Shown: positions 1-8,594 of the stretch, in pieces
How the letters are laid out: each line of letters begins with the position of its first letter
Numbering within the stretch: the stretch's first letter is position 1
Assembly: GCF_030819175.1 (NCBI RefSeq)
Contig: NZ_JAUTBJ010000002.1
Span: 3,371,001 to 3,435,000 of the forward strand
DNA: 64,000 bases
Reading direction: 5' to 3'
From: Sphingomonas sp. SORGH_AS_0879
Lineage (GTDB): Bacteria > Pseudomonadota > Alphaproteobacteria > Sphingomonadales > Sphingomonadaceae
Translations under genes and position numbers: made by a program
Notes under the pieces: generated by a model
The model's database searches: none
Told to the model about the DNA's origin: nothing
Seen by the model: the letters and a program-made list of their open reading frames with translations, nothing else

Positions 1-491
1 GTGCCCTGCGGCCCGCGCAGCACCTCGATCCGCTCCAAGTCGAAGAAATTGGCGTTCAGGCCGACCGGGCGGTTGATATATTCGCCATCGATCGAAACGG
101 TCAGAGCAGGATCGGCGCTTTCCGAAATATCCTGGCTGGACACGCCGCGAATGGCGATCTTGGTGAAGACGGAGTCGGGCGTGATGCCCAGATCGGGCGC
201 AAGGCGCTGAAGCCCGCTGACATCGGTGACCTGTGCCTTGGTCAGATCCGCGCCACCGATGGCGCGAATGGCGATCGGAGTATCCTGCAACCGGGTTTCG
301 ACCTTGGTCGCGGTGACGATGATGTCTTCGGACTGAGCGAGCTCATCGGCCGCCGCCCGCGTCGTCCCATTGGCGGACGTCTGCGCTGCGGAACCCGCCG
401 GATTCGCGACCTGCGCGAATGCGGGATGGGCCACCCATAAGGCGGTGGTAGTGGTAAGCGCCGTGATGGCGACGCGGCGGAACCTCATCAT
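1..491 (-). CDS. TonB-dependent outer-membrane receptor, N-terminal part (runs off the window)
   Basis: The minus strand from ATG 491 encodes a signal peptide ending near AHPAFAQ, a TonB-box-like stretch (DIIVTATKVETRLQDTPIA) and the start of a plug domain with the motifs IRGVSS, SIDGEYINRP and ERIEVLRGPQGT. These are typical of TonB-dependent receptors that import sugars or aromatic glycosides in sphingomonads. Only about 163 residues are inside the window. The barrel lies to the left. A TetR-type operator is about 50 bp upstream (541-554), which links the receptor to the adjacent glycoside regulon. The family is certain; the substrate is inferred only from context. Confidence 0.9.
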   Translation of the reverse strand, partial: MMRFRRVAITALTTTTALWVAHPAFAQVANPAGSAAQTSANGTTRAAADELAQSEDIIVTATKVETRLQDTPIAIRAIGGADLTKAQVTDVSGLQRLAPDLGITPDSVFTKIAIRGVSSQDISESADPALTVSIDGEYINRPVGLNANFFDLERIEVLRGPQG

Positions 492-540
492 ACGATCCCC
501 TCTCCATGGTCGGAGGCGTATCCGCCTCTCATTTAGAACT

Positions 541-554
541 AGAATGATTGTTCT
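541..554. promoter_or_regulatory. TetR-type operator, site A (TonB receptor promoter)
   Basis: AGAATGATTGTTCT fits the inverted repeat AGAAYnnnnRTTCT that recurs at 5157, 5907 and 11294 with identical spacing. An extra half-site AGAAC lies just left at 535-539. The site is 50 bp upstream of the receptor start. The assignment to the TetR protein at 5208 is inferred from the shared motif and the autoregulatory position of site B. Confidence 0.7.
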
Positions 555-609
555 GTTTAAGGCCCGAGTCAAGCGCCGATCGGCGATCGGGCGAGATTAT
601 TTTGCGCGT

Positions 610-1062
610 TCAGAACATCGGATGCGGATTGCGCGCGGTCGTCGGCATCGGCTGGATCACATCCCAATGTTCGACGATCTTGCCGTCCTTCAACCGATAG
701 ATGTCGGCGACCGCGCCGCCGGGGGTATCCGGGTTGGTGCGGCCATGCAGGTGGATGACAGCCATGTCGCCGTCGACGATGATCCGCTTCACGTCGAAGC
801 GCGCGCCGGGAGTCGCGAATTTGGGGGCAAGCGCCGCGACCGCGGCGTCGCGGCCATCGGCAAGGCCGGGATTATGCTGGATATAGTCCGCCACGACATA
901 GCGCTGAAACGCCCCGGCCACGTCGCGCCGGGTATAAAAGCGATCGGCGAAATCCGTCATGATCGCGCGGTTGCGATCGGTCAGCGTGCTCCCCGATCCG
1001 GCGATCGCGGCCGGTGCCAGAAATGGCGTCGTTAGGACCAGCGCATGAAACATGGCTTTCAT
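610..1062 (-). CDS. Secreted NTF2-like / SnoaL-type protein
   Basis: A 150-residue protein starting MKAMFHALVLTTPFL with a signal peptide (cleavage near AIAGS). The body has the NTF2/SnoaL pattern: an early FADRFYTRRD helix, the YIQHNPGLADGRDA segment, and the strand series ending in YRLKDGKIVEHWDVIQ. Proteins of this kind bind or isomerise small hydrophobic or polyketide-like molecules, or have no known activity. Its ATG overlaps the stop of the upstream GH3 gene (ATGA), so it is translationally coupled and is the last gene of the LLM / FMN-reductase / GH3 operon. The role is not known; a lyase or isomerase acting on the glycoside aglycone is possible. Confidence 0.8.
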   Translation of the reverse strand: MKAMFHALVLTTPFLAPAAIAGSGSTLTDRNRAIMTDFADRFYTRRDVAGAFQRYVVADYIQHNPGLADGRDAAVAALAPKFATPGARFDVKRIIVDGDMAVIHLHGRTNPDTPGGAVADIYRLKDGKIVEHWDVIQPMPTTARNPHPMF

Positions 1063-3408
1063 ATCGTCACCTCGGTCGTGAAGGGCAGATCGTCGCTCGC
1101 ACGGCCGACCGACAGCCCGGCACGCTGGCACGGCTTTTCCCAATCGCGACCGTTCCAGATGCGGAAAAGACGTGGTTCGGGCGTTATCCTGACGGTCCTC
1201 GTCCTTCCCGGCTCCAGTACGACCTTGGCGAAGCCGACCAGTGCGAATTCGGGGACATGCCGATAGAGTTGCACCACCTCGCTGCCGACACGATCGCCGC
1301 CATTGCGCAGTGTGACCAGGACATCGCCACCATCGGCGTCGACATTCAACCACTCGAAACGGGTGTAGCCCCGCCCCGCCCCGAAAGCGTAGAGCGGTGT
1401 CGTACCGCGCGCCTGTAGCCCCCGGTATCCGATCAGCACGCCGTCCTCATAGGGAAGATCACCCTGCCCATCCGGCTGAAGCGACAGCGCCGGATAGTCG
1501 GCCTCGCATCTGGCCCAGCGTGACCGGCAACCGGCCACCCGGCTCGGCGTCGCCCGCCAGCACGGCGGCAAGCGCAGGCCCGAAACCCTCCCCCGGATAC
1601 CAGGCGGAGATCAGCGCCGCAGCCTTGTCACTCCAAGTCGCGTCGAAGGCATGGCCGATATTGGCGATGATCGCGGTGTTGGAATTGGCGGAGCAGACCG
1701 CATCGATCAGTGTCCGTTGCTCGGGCGCGATGGCCGTGTCGGGTCGATCCTTGCTCTCGACGCTGGAGTCCGATGTTTCGCCGATCATCAGGATCACCGC
1801 ATCGGCATTCGCCGCCGCCTCGACCGCGCGGGCCAGCATCGCCTCCGCGCTGTCCGGTCCACGAACGCCATACCACAGGCCATGGACCCGCGCGCCGTCA
1901 TAGCGGAAGACGACCTCCACCAGAACACGCTGCCCGGCCGCCAGCCTCATCTCAGCGCTCTCGGCATCGCCGCGCTTGAGCGAGCCCATCACATCGGATG
2001 CCGCCATACGCTCGGGCTGGTCGATCAAGGGCTGCCCATCGACCGTCAGGGTGACCGCACCGGTGGCGCCCACATAGAAATGATGCGCGCCGTCCTTGGT
2101 GGCCGTGAACCAGCCGCTGGCACGGATCGCCGCGGGACGGTCGAAGACACCCTGTTCATGCACGCCGACGAACCAGACGAGCGAATTGGTGTCGCGCACC
2201 TCCTGCCCGACAGGCTGGCCGGACAGGTCGCCATCGGCGAAATAGTCGACCGTCATGCCCTGCCCCTCGCCCCGGACGGGCTGTACCGGCATGGCGGGCA
2301 GGCGCGGCTGGGGATCGACGCCGGGTTCGTAGACGATCTCCGCCACCCCAGCATAACGCGCCATGATGGCCTCCAGGGGACGGACCGCATCGGGAGACAG
2401 CGCGATCTTGGCAAAGGTGCCGCCCTGATAGCAGGGGGCCGCCGCATTCGGGCCGATCACCGCGATCCGGCGATGCCTGCCCGGCGTGATCGGCAACAGA
2501 TCATTCTCGTTGCGGAGCAACACCATCCCCGCCGCCGCCGCCTCGACCAGCAGGGCATCCGCATCCTCCCGGGGCGCCGATTTGGGGCCGGACCAGCGAC
2601 GGGCGGCCCGCGCCACGCGCTCGGCGGCGTCGGTCAGCCGCTCGGCCACGACGTCGCCCGCCTCGACTGCCGCGACGGCCTTGGCACCCAGGAACCGCGC
2701 CGGCCCCGGCATCTCCAGGTCGAGCCCACCGTTCAGGCTGCCCGAGGTCGAATGCGTCCCGAACCAGTCGCTGATGAACGGACCGTCAAAGCCCCATTCC
2801 TGTTTCACGATGGTCGAGATATGGCCATGCTCGGCGCACCAGTCGCCATTGACCCGGTTATAGGCGGTCAGCATCGCCCCGGCTCCCGCCGCCGCACACA
2901 GCTCGAAGGGCAGCAGATAGACCTCGCGCAGCGCCCGCTCATCGACCACCGCGTTCATCCGGTCGCGATCCGTCTCGCTGTCGTTGCAGACCAGATGCTT
3001 GACGCAGGCGCCGACGCCGGTCGACTGAAGCCCCCGCGTCCACGCCGCTCCAGCCAGCCCGGTCAGCAGCGGGTCTTCGGAGAAATATTCGAACGCCCGC
3101 CCGGCCAGCGGGCTGCGTGCCATGTTGACATTGGGGGCGAGGACCAGATCGACCCCCATGCGGATCGCCTCGCCGCCGACTAAAGCCGCGACGCGCGCGA
3201 TCAGGGCGACGTCGAAGCTGGCACCGAGCGCCGTCGCGCAGGGCGACAGGCGCGCGACGTCGCGTTCGTCCACCCGCCCGCTGGCGATCCCCATCGGGCC
3301 ATCGCTCATGTGCAGCGACGGGATACCCGCCTCAGGGATCGCGACCGAGCGCCACATCGCCGCCCCGGCGGTCAGGCTCGCCTGCTGGGCCATGGTCAGG
3401 GCCGTCAT
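1059..3408 (-). pseudogene. GH3 beta-glucosidase with PA14 insert, frameshifted near its 3' end
   Basis: From ATG 3408 the first reading frame gives about 649 residues with a GH3 catalytic domain (SDGPMG start motif, VKHLVCND, nucleophile in FISDWFGTH), a PA14 domain around residues 350-500 and the start of the second GH3 domain (AWYPGEGFGPALAAVLAGDAEPGG). The C-terminal fibronectin-III-like part (YRGLQARGTTPLYAFGAG, LRNGGDRVGSEVVQLY) continues in another frame down to 1059. The switch is needed near 1505-1515, just after GRLPVTLGQ. The span of 2350 nt is one base over a multiple of three, as expected for a single extra base. This may be real decay or a sequencing error. The start overlaps the FMN reductase stop (ATGA). 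If repaired, it would be an aryl-beta-glucosidase of about 780 residues. Confidence 0.85.
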
Positions 3409-3971
3409 ACGACCGGTTCCAGACGAAAGGCCATGATCTGCCGGGCCTGGGTCTCGATCTGAGCCGCCACGCCTCGATCGACGATCGCGCCGTCTCCGCC
3501 GAAAGGCTTCTGCGCAATCGAGTTGATCGCGATCCCCGCCGGGGTCGGCCAGCCGCGCATCGCATGGACGATGCCGCGCAGCGCCGCCAGCGTGACGCCG
3601 CCCGCCTGCCATCCCGCCGCCGAGACGATCAGCCCCACCGGCATACCATCGAAATAGACCCGCTCGTCCCCGCGCAGATCATCCAGCAGATCGATGGCGT
3701 TCTTCACCACGCCCGAGACGCCGCCATGATAGCCGGGCGTCCCGATGACGAGGCCATCCGCCTCACGCAGCGCCGCGACGAAGGCCCCCTGTTCCGCCGT
3801 GCGTTCGGGACGCTCCGGGTTGAAATGCGGCAGCGCCGCCAACGCCGGACCATCGAACATGGTGGTCTTCGCCCCCATCCGCTCGCATTCGGCAAGCACG
3901 GAACGCACCAACATCTCGCTCGACGAACGGGGTCGGAAGGTGCCGCCGATCCCCACGATATGCCGCGCCAT
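3405..3971 (-). CDS. NADPH-dependent FMN reductase
   Basis: A 188-residue flavodoxin-like protein. It opens with the phosphate-binding loop IVGIGGTFRPRSSSE and has the typical IGTPGYHGGVSGVVKNAIDLL segment and a GWQAGGVTLAALRGIVHAM region of the NADPH_FMN_red family. It should use NAD(P)H to make reduced FMN. It sits 4 nt downstream of the LLM flavin monooxygenase, and its stop overlaps the GH3 start (ATGA). The pair therefore looks like a two-component monooxygenase: this protein supplies FMNH2 and the LLM protein uses it. Transcription is probably governed by operator B at 5157. Confidence 0.9.
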   Translation of the reverse strand: MARHIVGIGGTFRPRSSSEMLVRSVLAECERMGAKTTMFDGPALAALPHFNPERPERTAEQGAFVAALREADGLVIGTPGYHGGVSGVVKNAIDLLDDLRGDERVYFDGMPVGLIVSAAGWQAGGVTLAALRGIVHAMRGWPTPAGIAINSIAQKPFGGDGAIVDRGVAAQIETQARQIMAFRLEPVV

Positions 3972-3975
3972 CGGA

Positions 3976-5079
3976 TCAGGCCCTCCTGAACGCGGGCATG
4001 ACCTTTTCCGACAGCAACCGCAGCGTCTGGTCGCCCAGGCGCAGCCGCTCGTCGGTCAGCGGCCCCGTGGTCGTGCCGCACAGGATATTGCCGATACCCA
4101 GTTCCTGATAGGGCTTGAGGTGCGCGATCACCGTTTCGGGCGAACCATAAAGGCACCAGGTTCCGATCCAGTCCTCGGTCAGCGCATTGGGCGTGCGGTC
4201 GGTCTTCCTGTTGGCGTCGTTCGACTCGGCGCGGGCATTGAATTCGGCCTCACGCTCGATCGCGTCCTGATAGGCGCGCAGGATCGTCATCATCTCGTCG
4301 CGTGCCTGCTCGTCGCTGTCCGCGACATGGACAAGCTGATAGGTGTGGGTCGTCCAGTCGAGCGCGCGCGCGATCGTCTCGGCACTGTGCCCTGCCTGCT
4401 CCAGCATCGTCTTGTAGACGCCGAAATATTTGGCGACATGCTTCATCGGCTCGGTGCCGCCGATCTGCGGCGGGGTGAAGGCGGGGATGAAGGCGGGCCA
4501 GCCATTCTCAGCCGCGCGACGGGCACTCGATTCCTTCATCGCCACCGGCATCAGCCGGGCATGACCCTTGGTATACGCAGCAGGCGCGATCCGCTGGAGC
4601 ACACGCCCCTGGTGCGGGCCGTTGTCGATCTCGACCGCCGGATCGTCCATCGTCTTGGCCCAGAGCTGCTCGGCCAGCGCGAGGTTCTTTTCGGAGATGG
4701 CGCCCGCATCCCGGTAATCGACGCCAAAGCCGATCATCTCCTCGGGCGTGGTCCCCGAACCGACGCCCACCAGCAGCTTGCCGTCAGTCAACTGGTCGAG
4801 GATGTTGATCCGCTCGACGAAGCGCACCGGATGATGCAGCGGCACCGAGGTGACCGAAAAGCCGAAGTGCATGTCCGGGAATTTCGCCGCCAGATAGGAG
4901 GCGAACATATAGCTGTCGCTGGCGATCGGCATATAGCCGTTGAAATGATGGTCCGGCATGAACAGCGCATCGAAACCGAGCGCGGCTGCCCGTTCCGCAT
5001 GGCCGGTCAGGCCATGGATCAAGGCGCGATCCTGCTCCGGCGCCATGGACCGTGCGTTGAGGAATACCGAGAAACGCAT
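3976..5079 (-). CDS. LLM-class flavin-dependent oxidoreductase (luciferase-like monooxygenase)
   Basis: A 367-residue TIM-barrel protein of the bacterial luciferase family. Visible motifs are ALGFDALFMPDHHFNG near residue 37, FGFSVTSVPLHHPVRFVERINILDQLTDGKLLVGVGSG (residues about 73-110) and a C-terminal NILCGTTTGPLTDE. ATG 5079 is chosen because GGGAGAGG lies just upstream; the codon at 5082 is only TTG. It is the first gene of the operon LLM - FMN reductase - GH3 - NTF2-like and is divergent from tetR. The family uses FMNH2 and O2 to hydroxylate, epoxidise or cleave organic substrates. The substrate is unknown; an aromatic aglycone is plausible given the neighbours. Confidence 0.9.
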   Translation of the reverse strand: MRFSVFLNARSMAPEQDRALIHGLTGHAERAAALGFDALFMPDHHFNGYMPIASDSYMFASYLAAKFPDMHFGFSVTSVPLHHPVRFVERINILDQLTDGKLLVGVGSGTTPEEMIGFGVDYRDAGAISEKNLALAEQLWAKTMDDPAVEIDNGPHQGRVLQRIAPAAYTKGHARLMPVAMKESSARRAAENGWPAFIPAFTPPQIGGTEPMKHVAKYFGVYKTMLEQAGHSAETIARALDWTTHTYQLVHVADSDEQARDEMMTILRAYQDAIEREAEFNARAESNDANRKTDRTPNALTEDWIGTWCLYGSPETVIAHLKPYQELGIGNILCGTTTGPLTDERLRLGDQTLRLLSEKVMPAFRRA

Positions 5080-5156
5080 CAAACCTCTCCCTTTTTTTCA
5101 CCCACGTCATGGCGTGGCGCGTTGCCGCTTTGCTGCGGTTCGTTTAAAATGAAATT

Positions 5157-5170
5157 AGAACTGTAATTCT
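5157..5170. promoter_or_regulatory. TetR-type operator, site B (between LLM operon and tetR)
   Basis: AGAACTGTAATTCT is the same inverted repeat as sites A, C and D (reverse complement AGAATTACAGTTCT, flanked by TC and AATT). It lies in the 128-bp gap between the divergent LLM operon and tetR, the classical place for an autoregulatory TetR operator. Confidence 0.75.
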
Positions 5171-5207
5171 GATATGGCAGCCACCCGGGGCTGTCAATGG
5201 GGTGTCG

Positions 5208-5876
5208 ATGGATATCGAAACGATCATGGCCAAGGCGCGCGCGCCGCAGCAGGGCCGCAGCAAGGCGAGCTTCGAGCGGATGCTGGCCACCGCCGAAGAG
5301 TTGATGACCCAGCGCGGTTCGGACGAGTTCACGCTGAACGAGGTCGCCAAGCACGGCAAAGTGTCGATCGGTTCGATCTATTGCCGCTTCGATAGCAAGG
5401 ACGACCTCGTCCATGTCGTGCAGTTGCGCGTCCTGGAGCGGGTCGATTCGGACATGTTGGCGGCGATCGCGGCGTTGAACGCGCGGGGCGGCGACCTGAT
5501 CGACATGGTGCATGATCTGGTGGAGTCGGTGGCCGAGGTGCTGCGCCGCTACGCCGATCTGATGCGCCCGCTGATGTTGCGCGCCAGTGCGGACCCGGTG
5601 ATCGCGGCCATCGGCAAGCGCAGCTATGCCCGGACGAGCGAAGCGGTGATCGCCGCGCTGCTCACCAACCGCGACTCGATCCCTCATGCCGATCCAGAAC
5701 ACGCCGCCGATGCGGGATTCCGCATCCTCTATGCCGCGATCGCGCGCTATCTGGGTTTCGGTTCGTCGATCGATGCAGCGGGCGAAGGCGACTGGTCGGA
5801 GCTGAAGACCGATCTGGCCGACATGCTGGCCGCCTATCTGTCCACCAATCCCAAGGCGCGCGCGCCCCGCGCTTAG
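5208..5876 (+). CDS. TetR/AcrR-family transcriptional regulator
   Basis: About 222 residues. The N-terminal helix-turn-helix is clear: FERMLATAEELMTQRGSDEFTLNEVAKHG followed by KVSIGSIYCRFDSKDDLV, roughly residues 22-68. The C-terminal ligand domain is helical and not recognisable further. ATG 5208 is used; an in-frame GTG at 5202 is also possible. It is divergent from the LLM operon with operator B between them. The same inverted repeat precedes three other transcription units, so it is inferred to be the local repressor of the whole 0.5-12.8 kb set, released by the glycoside or its aglycone. Confidence 0.92.
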   Translation: MDIETIMAKARAPQQGRSKASFERMLATAEELMTQRGSDEFTLNEVAKHGKVSIGSIYCRFDSKDDLVHVVQLRVLERVDSDMLAAIAALNARGGDLIDMVHDLVESVAEVLRRYADLMRPLMLRASADPVIAAIGKRSYARTSEAVIAALLTNRDSIPHADPEHAADAGFRILYAAIARYLGFGSSIDAAGEGDWSELKTDLADMLAAYLSTNPKARAPRA

Positions 5877-5906
5877 CGCTTGTCTCGTCGTCCAAATCGC
5901 CTTACT

Positions 5907-5920
5907 AGAATGGCAGTTCT
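5907..5920. promoter_or_regulatory. TetR-type operator, site C (Tat subunit / GMC operon)
   Basis: AGAATGGCAGTTCT with flanks CT and AATT matches the reverse complements of sites B and D base for base outside the central four positions. It is about 36-48 bp upstream of the start of the small-subunit gene. Confidence 0.75.
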
Positions 5921-5955
5921 AATTATAGCCGTCGATAAAGGCGGCATAGGCGAGG

Positions 5956-6597
5956 ATGTGGCACGTGATGGCCGAAACGGGCTTGGCTCGACGCGAGATA
6001 CTGGGAGGGGCGGCGCTGTTCGCCATGGTGGTGGGCATCCCCGCCGCCGCCGTCCGATGGACCGACACGGCGGATGTCGTCACCGACCGACAACGCGCGG
6101 TGCTACGCGACGCAAGCCACCGCGTCCTGCCCCGCACCACAACCCCCGGCGCGGGCGAGATCGGCGCGCATGATTTCGTCATCCTGGCGCTGGACCATGG
6201 CCTGGACGGCACCCGCGCCCCTGCGGCCGGAGCTGCCCTGCCCGTCACCCTGTCGCGTCATCAGCGCCGGGACGGCAGCCTGGACTATCTGGGCTGGCTG
6301 GAATGGCAACTGGATGCCGCGACGCATGGCGACTATCTGAACGCCGCGCCCGAAGCGCGCGAGGCAGCGGTCGCGGCGGTCGACAAGGCCGCCTTTGCCG
6401 AGGGTGGGCCGGACGCGGTCGAATCCCCCTGGCGCAAGCTGAAAGGCCTGATCCTCACCGCCTATTACACCTCCGAAGTCGGCGGCTCGCGCGAGTTGCA
6501 ATATGAACTCGTCCCCGGTCGATGGGACGCCGACATCCCCTACACGCCCGGAAGCCGCGCCTGGTCGAGCGACTGGACCGCCGTGGAGTTCAGCTAA
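5956..6597 (+). CDS. Gluconate 2-dehydrogenase subunit 3-family protein (Tat-exported small subunit)
   Basis: About 210 residues. A twin-arginine-like leader (ARREILGGAALFAMVVG) is followed by the small-subunit fold of gluconate 2-dehydrogenase / glucoside 3-dehydrogenase complexes, including a LSRHQRRDGSLDYLGWLEWQ region, the FPxRKxKxLxxxxYYTSE-like segment SPWRKLKGLILTAYYTSEVGG and a C-terminal YELVPGRWDADIPY. The start may be ATG 5956 or ATG 5968. The stop TAA overlaps the ATG of the GMC oxidoreductase, so the two are coupled and probably form one complex exported through Tat. The small subunit in this family supports maturation and export of the flavoprotein. No cytochrome c subunit is present next door. 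Confidence 0.85.
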   Translation: MWHVMAETGLARREILGGAALFAMVVGIPAAAVRWTDTADVVTDRQRAVLRDASHRVLPRTTTPGAGEIGAHDFVILALDHGLDGTRAPAAGAALPVTLSRHQRRDGSLDYLGWLEWQLDAATHGDYLNAAPEAREAAVAAVDKAAFAEGGPDAVESPWRKLKGLILTAYYTSEVGGSRELQYELVPGRWDADIPYTPGSRAWSSDWTAVEFS

Positions 6598-8294
6598 TGG
6601 CACAAAATCCTGTTTTCGACGCGATCGTCGTGGGCTCGGGCATCACCGGCGGACTCGCCGCCAAGGAATTGACCGAGGCCGGGCTGAAGGTGCTGATGAT
6701 CGAGCGCGGGCCGATGATCGAGCATGGCAGCGGCTATAGCCGGGAGACGCTGGCACCCTGGGATCTCGAGTTTCGCGGGGTCGGTGACGCTGAACTCTAT
6801 GACAAGGACTATGCCGTCCAGCGCAAGAACCGGCACTTCACCGAGTTCACCCAGGACCATTTCGTCAACGACCGTGAAAACCCCTATACGACGGAAGGCG
6901 AAACCGAGTTCAACTGGTGGCGCAGCTATCAGCTCGGCGGACGATCGCTGACCTGGGGGCGGCAATGCTATCGGTGGTCGGACTATGACTTCGATGCCAA
7001 TCGCCGCGATGGCCATGGCACCGACTGGCCGATCCGTTACGCCGATCTGGCCCCGTGGTACGACAAGGTCGAGGAGTTCATCGGCGTCGCGGGCATGGCG
7101 GAGGGGCTGCCGCAGCTTCCCGATGGGCGCTTCCTGCCGCCCATGGCGCTGAACGCCGTCGAGCAGCACACGCGCGAGGTGATCGGTCGGCAATGGCCGG
7201 GCCGTCGCCTGACCATCGGGCGTAACGCCAATCTGACCGAGGCCAAACCCGACCAGGGGCGGGCGGCGTGCCAATATCGTTCGATCTGCGCGCGCGGCTG
7301 CTCCTACGGCGCCTATTTCTCGACGCAGAGTTCGACGCTGCCCGCCGCGCAGAAGACCGGCAATCTGACGCTGGTCACCGACGCGGTGGTCGAGGCGGTC
7401 GAGCAGGACCCGGCGACCGGCCGCGCGACCGGCGTGCGCTTCATCAACACCAAGGACGGAACGCGCCAGCGTGCCCAGGCGCGGATCGTCTTCCTGAATG
7501 CCGGGTCGTTCAACAGCGTCGGCGTGCTGCTCCGCTCGGCGAACGAGGCCAATCCCCGCGGCCTGGCCAATTCCAGCGGTGTGCTGGGCACCCATATCAT
7601 GGACCATGCCCAGACGGTCGCCGGGATCGCGATCATGCCGGGGTTCGAGAAGCACAGCTATTTCGGCAACCGCCCGACCGGGGTGGTCATCCCGCGCTTC
7701 CGCAACCTGGATACGATCGACGGCAAGGGGCACACGCGCGGTTTCTCGTACCAGGGCGGGGCCTTCCGTGCCGCCTGGACGGCGGGCAAGCGCGCCGCCG
7801 GTGTGGGCAAGGACTATAAGGACAGCCTGCGCGAACCCGGCATGTGGCGGATGGTGCTGGTTGCCTTTGCCGATTCCATGCCGCGCGCCAGCAACCGGAT
7901 CACCCTGGACCCGACGATCAGGGACTCGGCGGGCCTCCCTGCCCTGCGCATCAACTTCGCACATGGGGCGGAGGAACATGCCGCACTGGCCGATGCCAAG
8001 GCGGAGGCCGCCGCGATGCTGACCGCCGCCGGTGGCCACGTCATCATGGGCATGGATACGCCCAATCCCGGCGGCTCCGCCATTCATGAAATGGGCGGCG
8101 CGCGCATGGGACACGATCCGAAGACCAGCGTGCTCAACAAATGGAGCCAGGCGCATGACGTGCCCAATCTTTTCGTCACCGACGGCGCACAAATGTCGTC
8201 CTCGGCCTGCCAGAATCCCTCGCTGACCTATATGGCGCTGACGGCGCGGGCCTGTGCCAATGCCGTATCGATGCTGAAGGAAGGCGCGATATGA
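6597..8294 (+). CDS. GMC-family FAD oxidoreductase, probable glycoside 3-dehydrogenase
   Basis: A 565-residue flavoprotein. The Rossmann FAD motif is at residues about 9-36 (VVGSGITGGLAAKELTEAG, then IERG). A QLGGRSLTWGRQCYRW segment near residue 115-130 and a C-terminal HEMGGARMGHDPKTSVLNKW and SSSACQNPSLTYMALTARA complete the GMC pattern seen in the large subunit of gluconate, glucoside 3- and pyranoside 3-dehydrogenases. It would oxidise the C3 hydroxyl of the sugar in a glycoside to a ketone. It is coupled to the Tat small subunit and lies under operator C. Together with the TIM-barrel and DUF6379-like pair at 8.6-10 kb it suggests oxidation followed by C-O or C-C cleavage. The exact substrate is not shown by the sequence. 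Confidence 0.88.
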   Translation: MAQNPVFDAIVVGSGITGGLAAKELTEAGLKVLMIERGPMIEHGSGYSRETLAPWDLEFRGVGDAELYDKDYAVQRKNRHFTEFTQDHFVNDRENPYTTEGETEFNWWRSYQLGGRSLTWGRQCYRWSDYDFDANRRDGHGTDWPIRYADLAPWYDKVEEFIGVAGMAEGLPQLPDGRFLPPMALNAVEQHTREVIGRQWPGRRLTIGRNANLTEAKPDQGRAACQYRSICARGCSYGAYFSTQSSTLPAAQKTGNLTLVTDAVVEAVEQDPATGRATGVRFINTKDGTRQRAQARIVFLNAGSFNSVGVLLRSANEANPRGLANSSGVLGTHIMDHAQTVAGIAIMPGFEKHSYFGNRPTGVVIPRFRNLDTIDGKGHTRGFSYQGGAFRAAWTAGKRAAGVGKDYKDSLREPGMWRMVLVAFADSMPRASNRITLDPTIRDSAGLPALRINFAHGAEEHAALADAKAEAAAMLTAAGGHVIMGMDTPNPGGSAIHEMGGARMGHDPKTSVLNKWSQAHDVPNLFVTDGAQMSSSACQNPSLTYMALTARACANAVSMLKEGAI

Positions 8295-8360
8295 CCGCGA
8301 TTCCTTTGCCATGAAGCCTCAGGGGGCAGCCTCTTGAACACGGGCTGTCCCCTTCTTCCT

Positions 8361-8518
8361 GGATTGCTCTGCGAAAGTCGGCACGTCGCCTAAGAACATG
8401 TGCCACCCCGGCGGAGGCCGGGTTCCAGTTGGATAGCAATTGGAGTAACGTACAATTATCCCGCAACGGACCCCGGCTTTCGCCGGGATGATGGAGAGGG
8501 AGTTTCGCAGAGGAATCC
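8361..8518. mobile_element. MITE-like element, 158 bp, with ends matching the IS5-family element at 37.2 kb
   Basis: The left end GGATTGCTCTGCGAAA (8361-8376) and right end TTTCGCAGAGGAATCC (8503-8518) are inverted repeats with one mismatch. They match the terminal repeats of the IS5-family element at 37195-38350. The inside has no ORF. It contains two short GC palindromes of the REP type (near 8415-8430 and 8469-8488). It is best read as a non-autonomous derivative mobilised by that transposase. Target duplication is not evident. Confidence 0.65.
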
Positions 8519-8543
8519 GCTTGGTACTGCCTGCCCATGAAAA

Positions 8544-8572
8544 GGGGCGGCTTCCCGTTCGGGAACCGCCCC
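8544..8572 (-). terminator. Rho-independent terminator for the MFS / TIM-barrel / DUF6379-like operon
   Basis: A strong hairpin with arms GGGGCGGCTTCCC (8544-8556) and GGGAACCGCCCC (8561-8572) around a GTTC loop. On the minus strand it is followed directly by TTTT. It sits just after the stop of the minus-strand gene at 8595. Confidence 0.75.
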
Positions 8573-8594
8573 ATTCCTTGGCCAAGTATGCCGA

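Noticed and set aside
8400..8490. Short CRISPR-like or tandem repeats in the 8.4 kb gap
   Set aside because: Only two different palindromes, not regularly spaced direct repeats; they are better read as REP-like units inside the MITE-like element.
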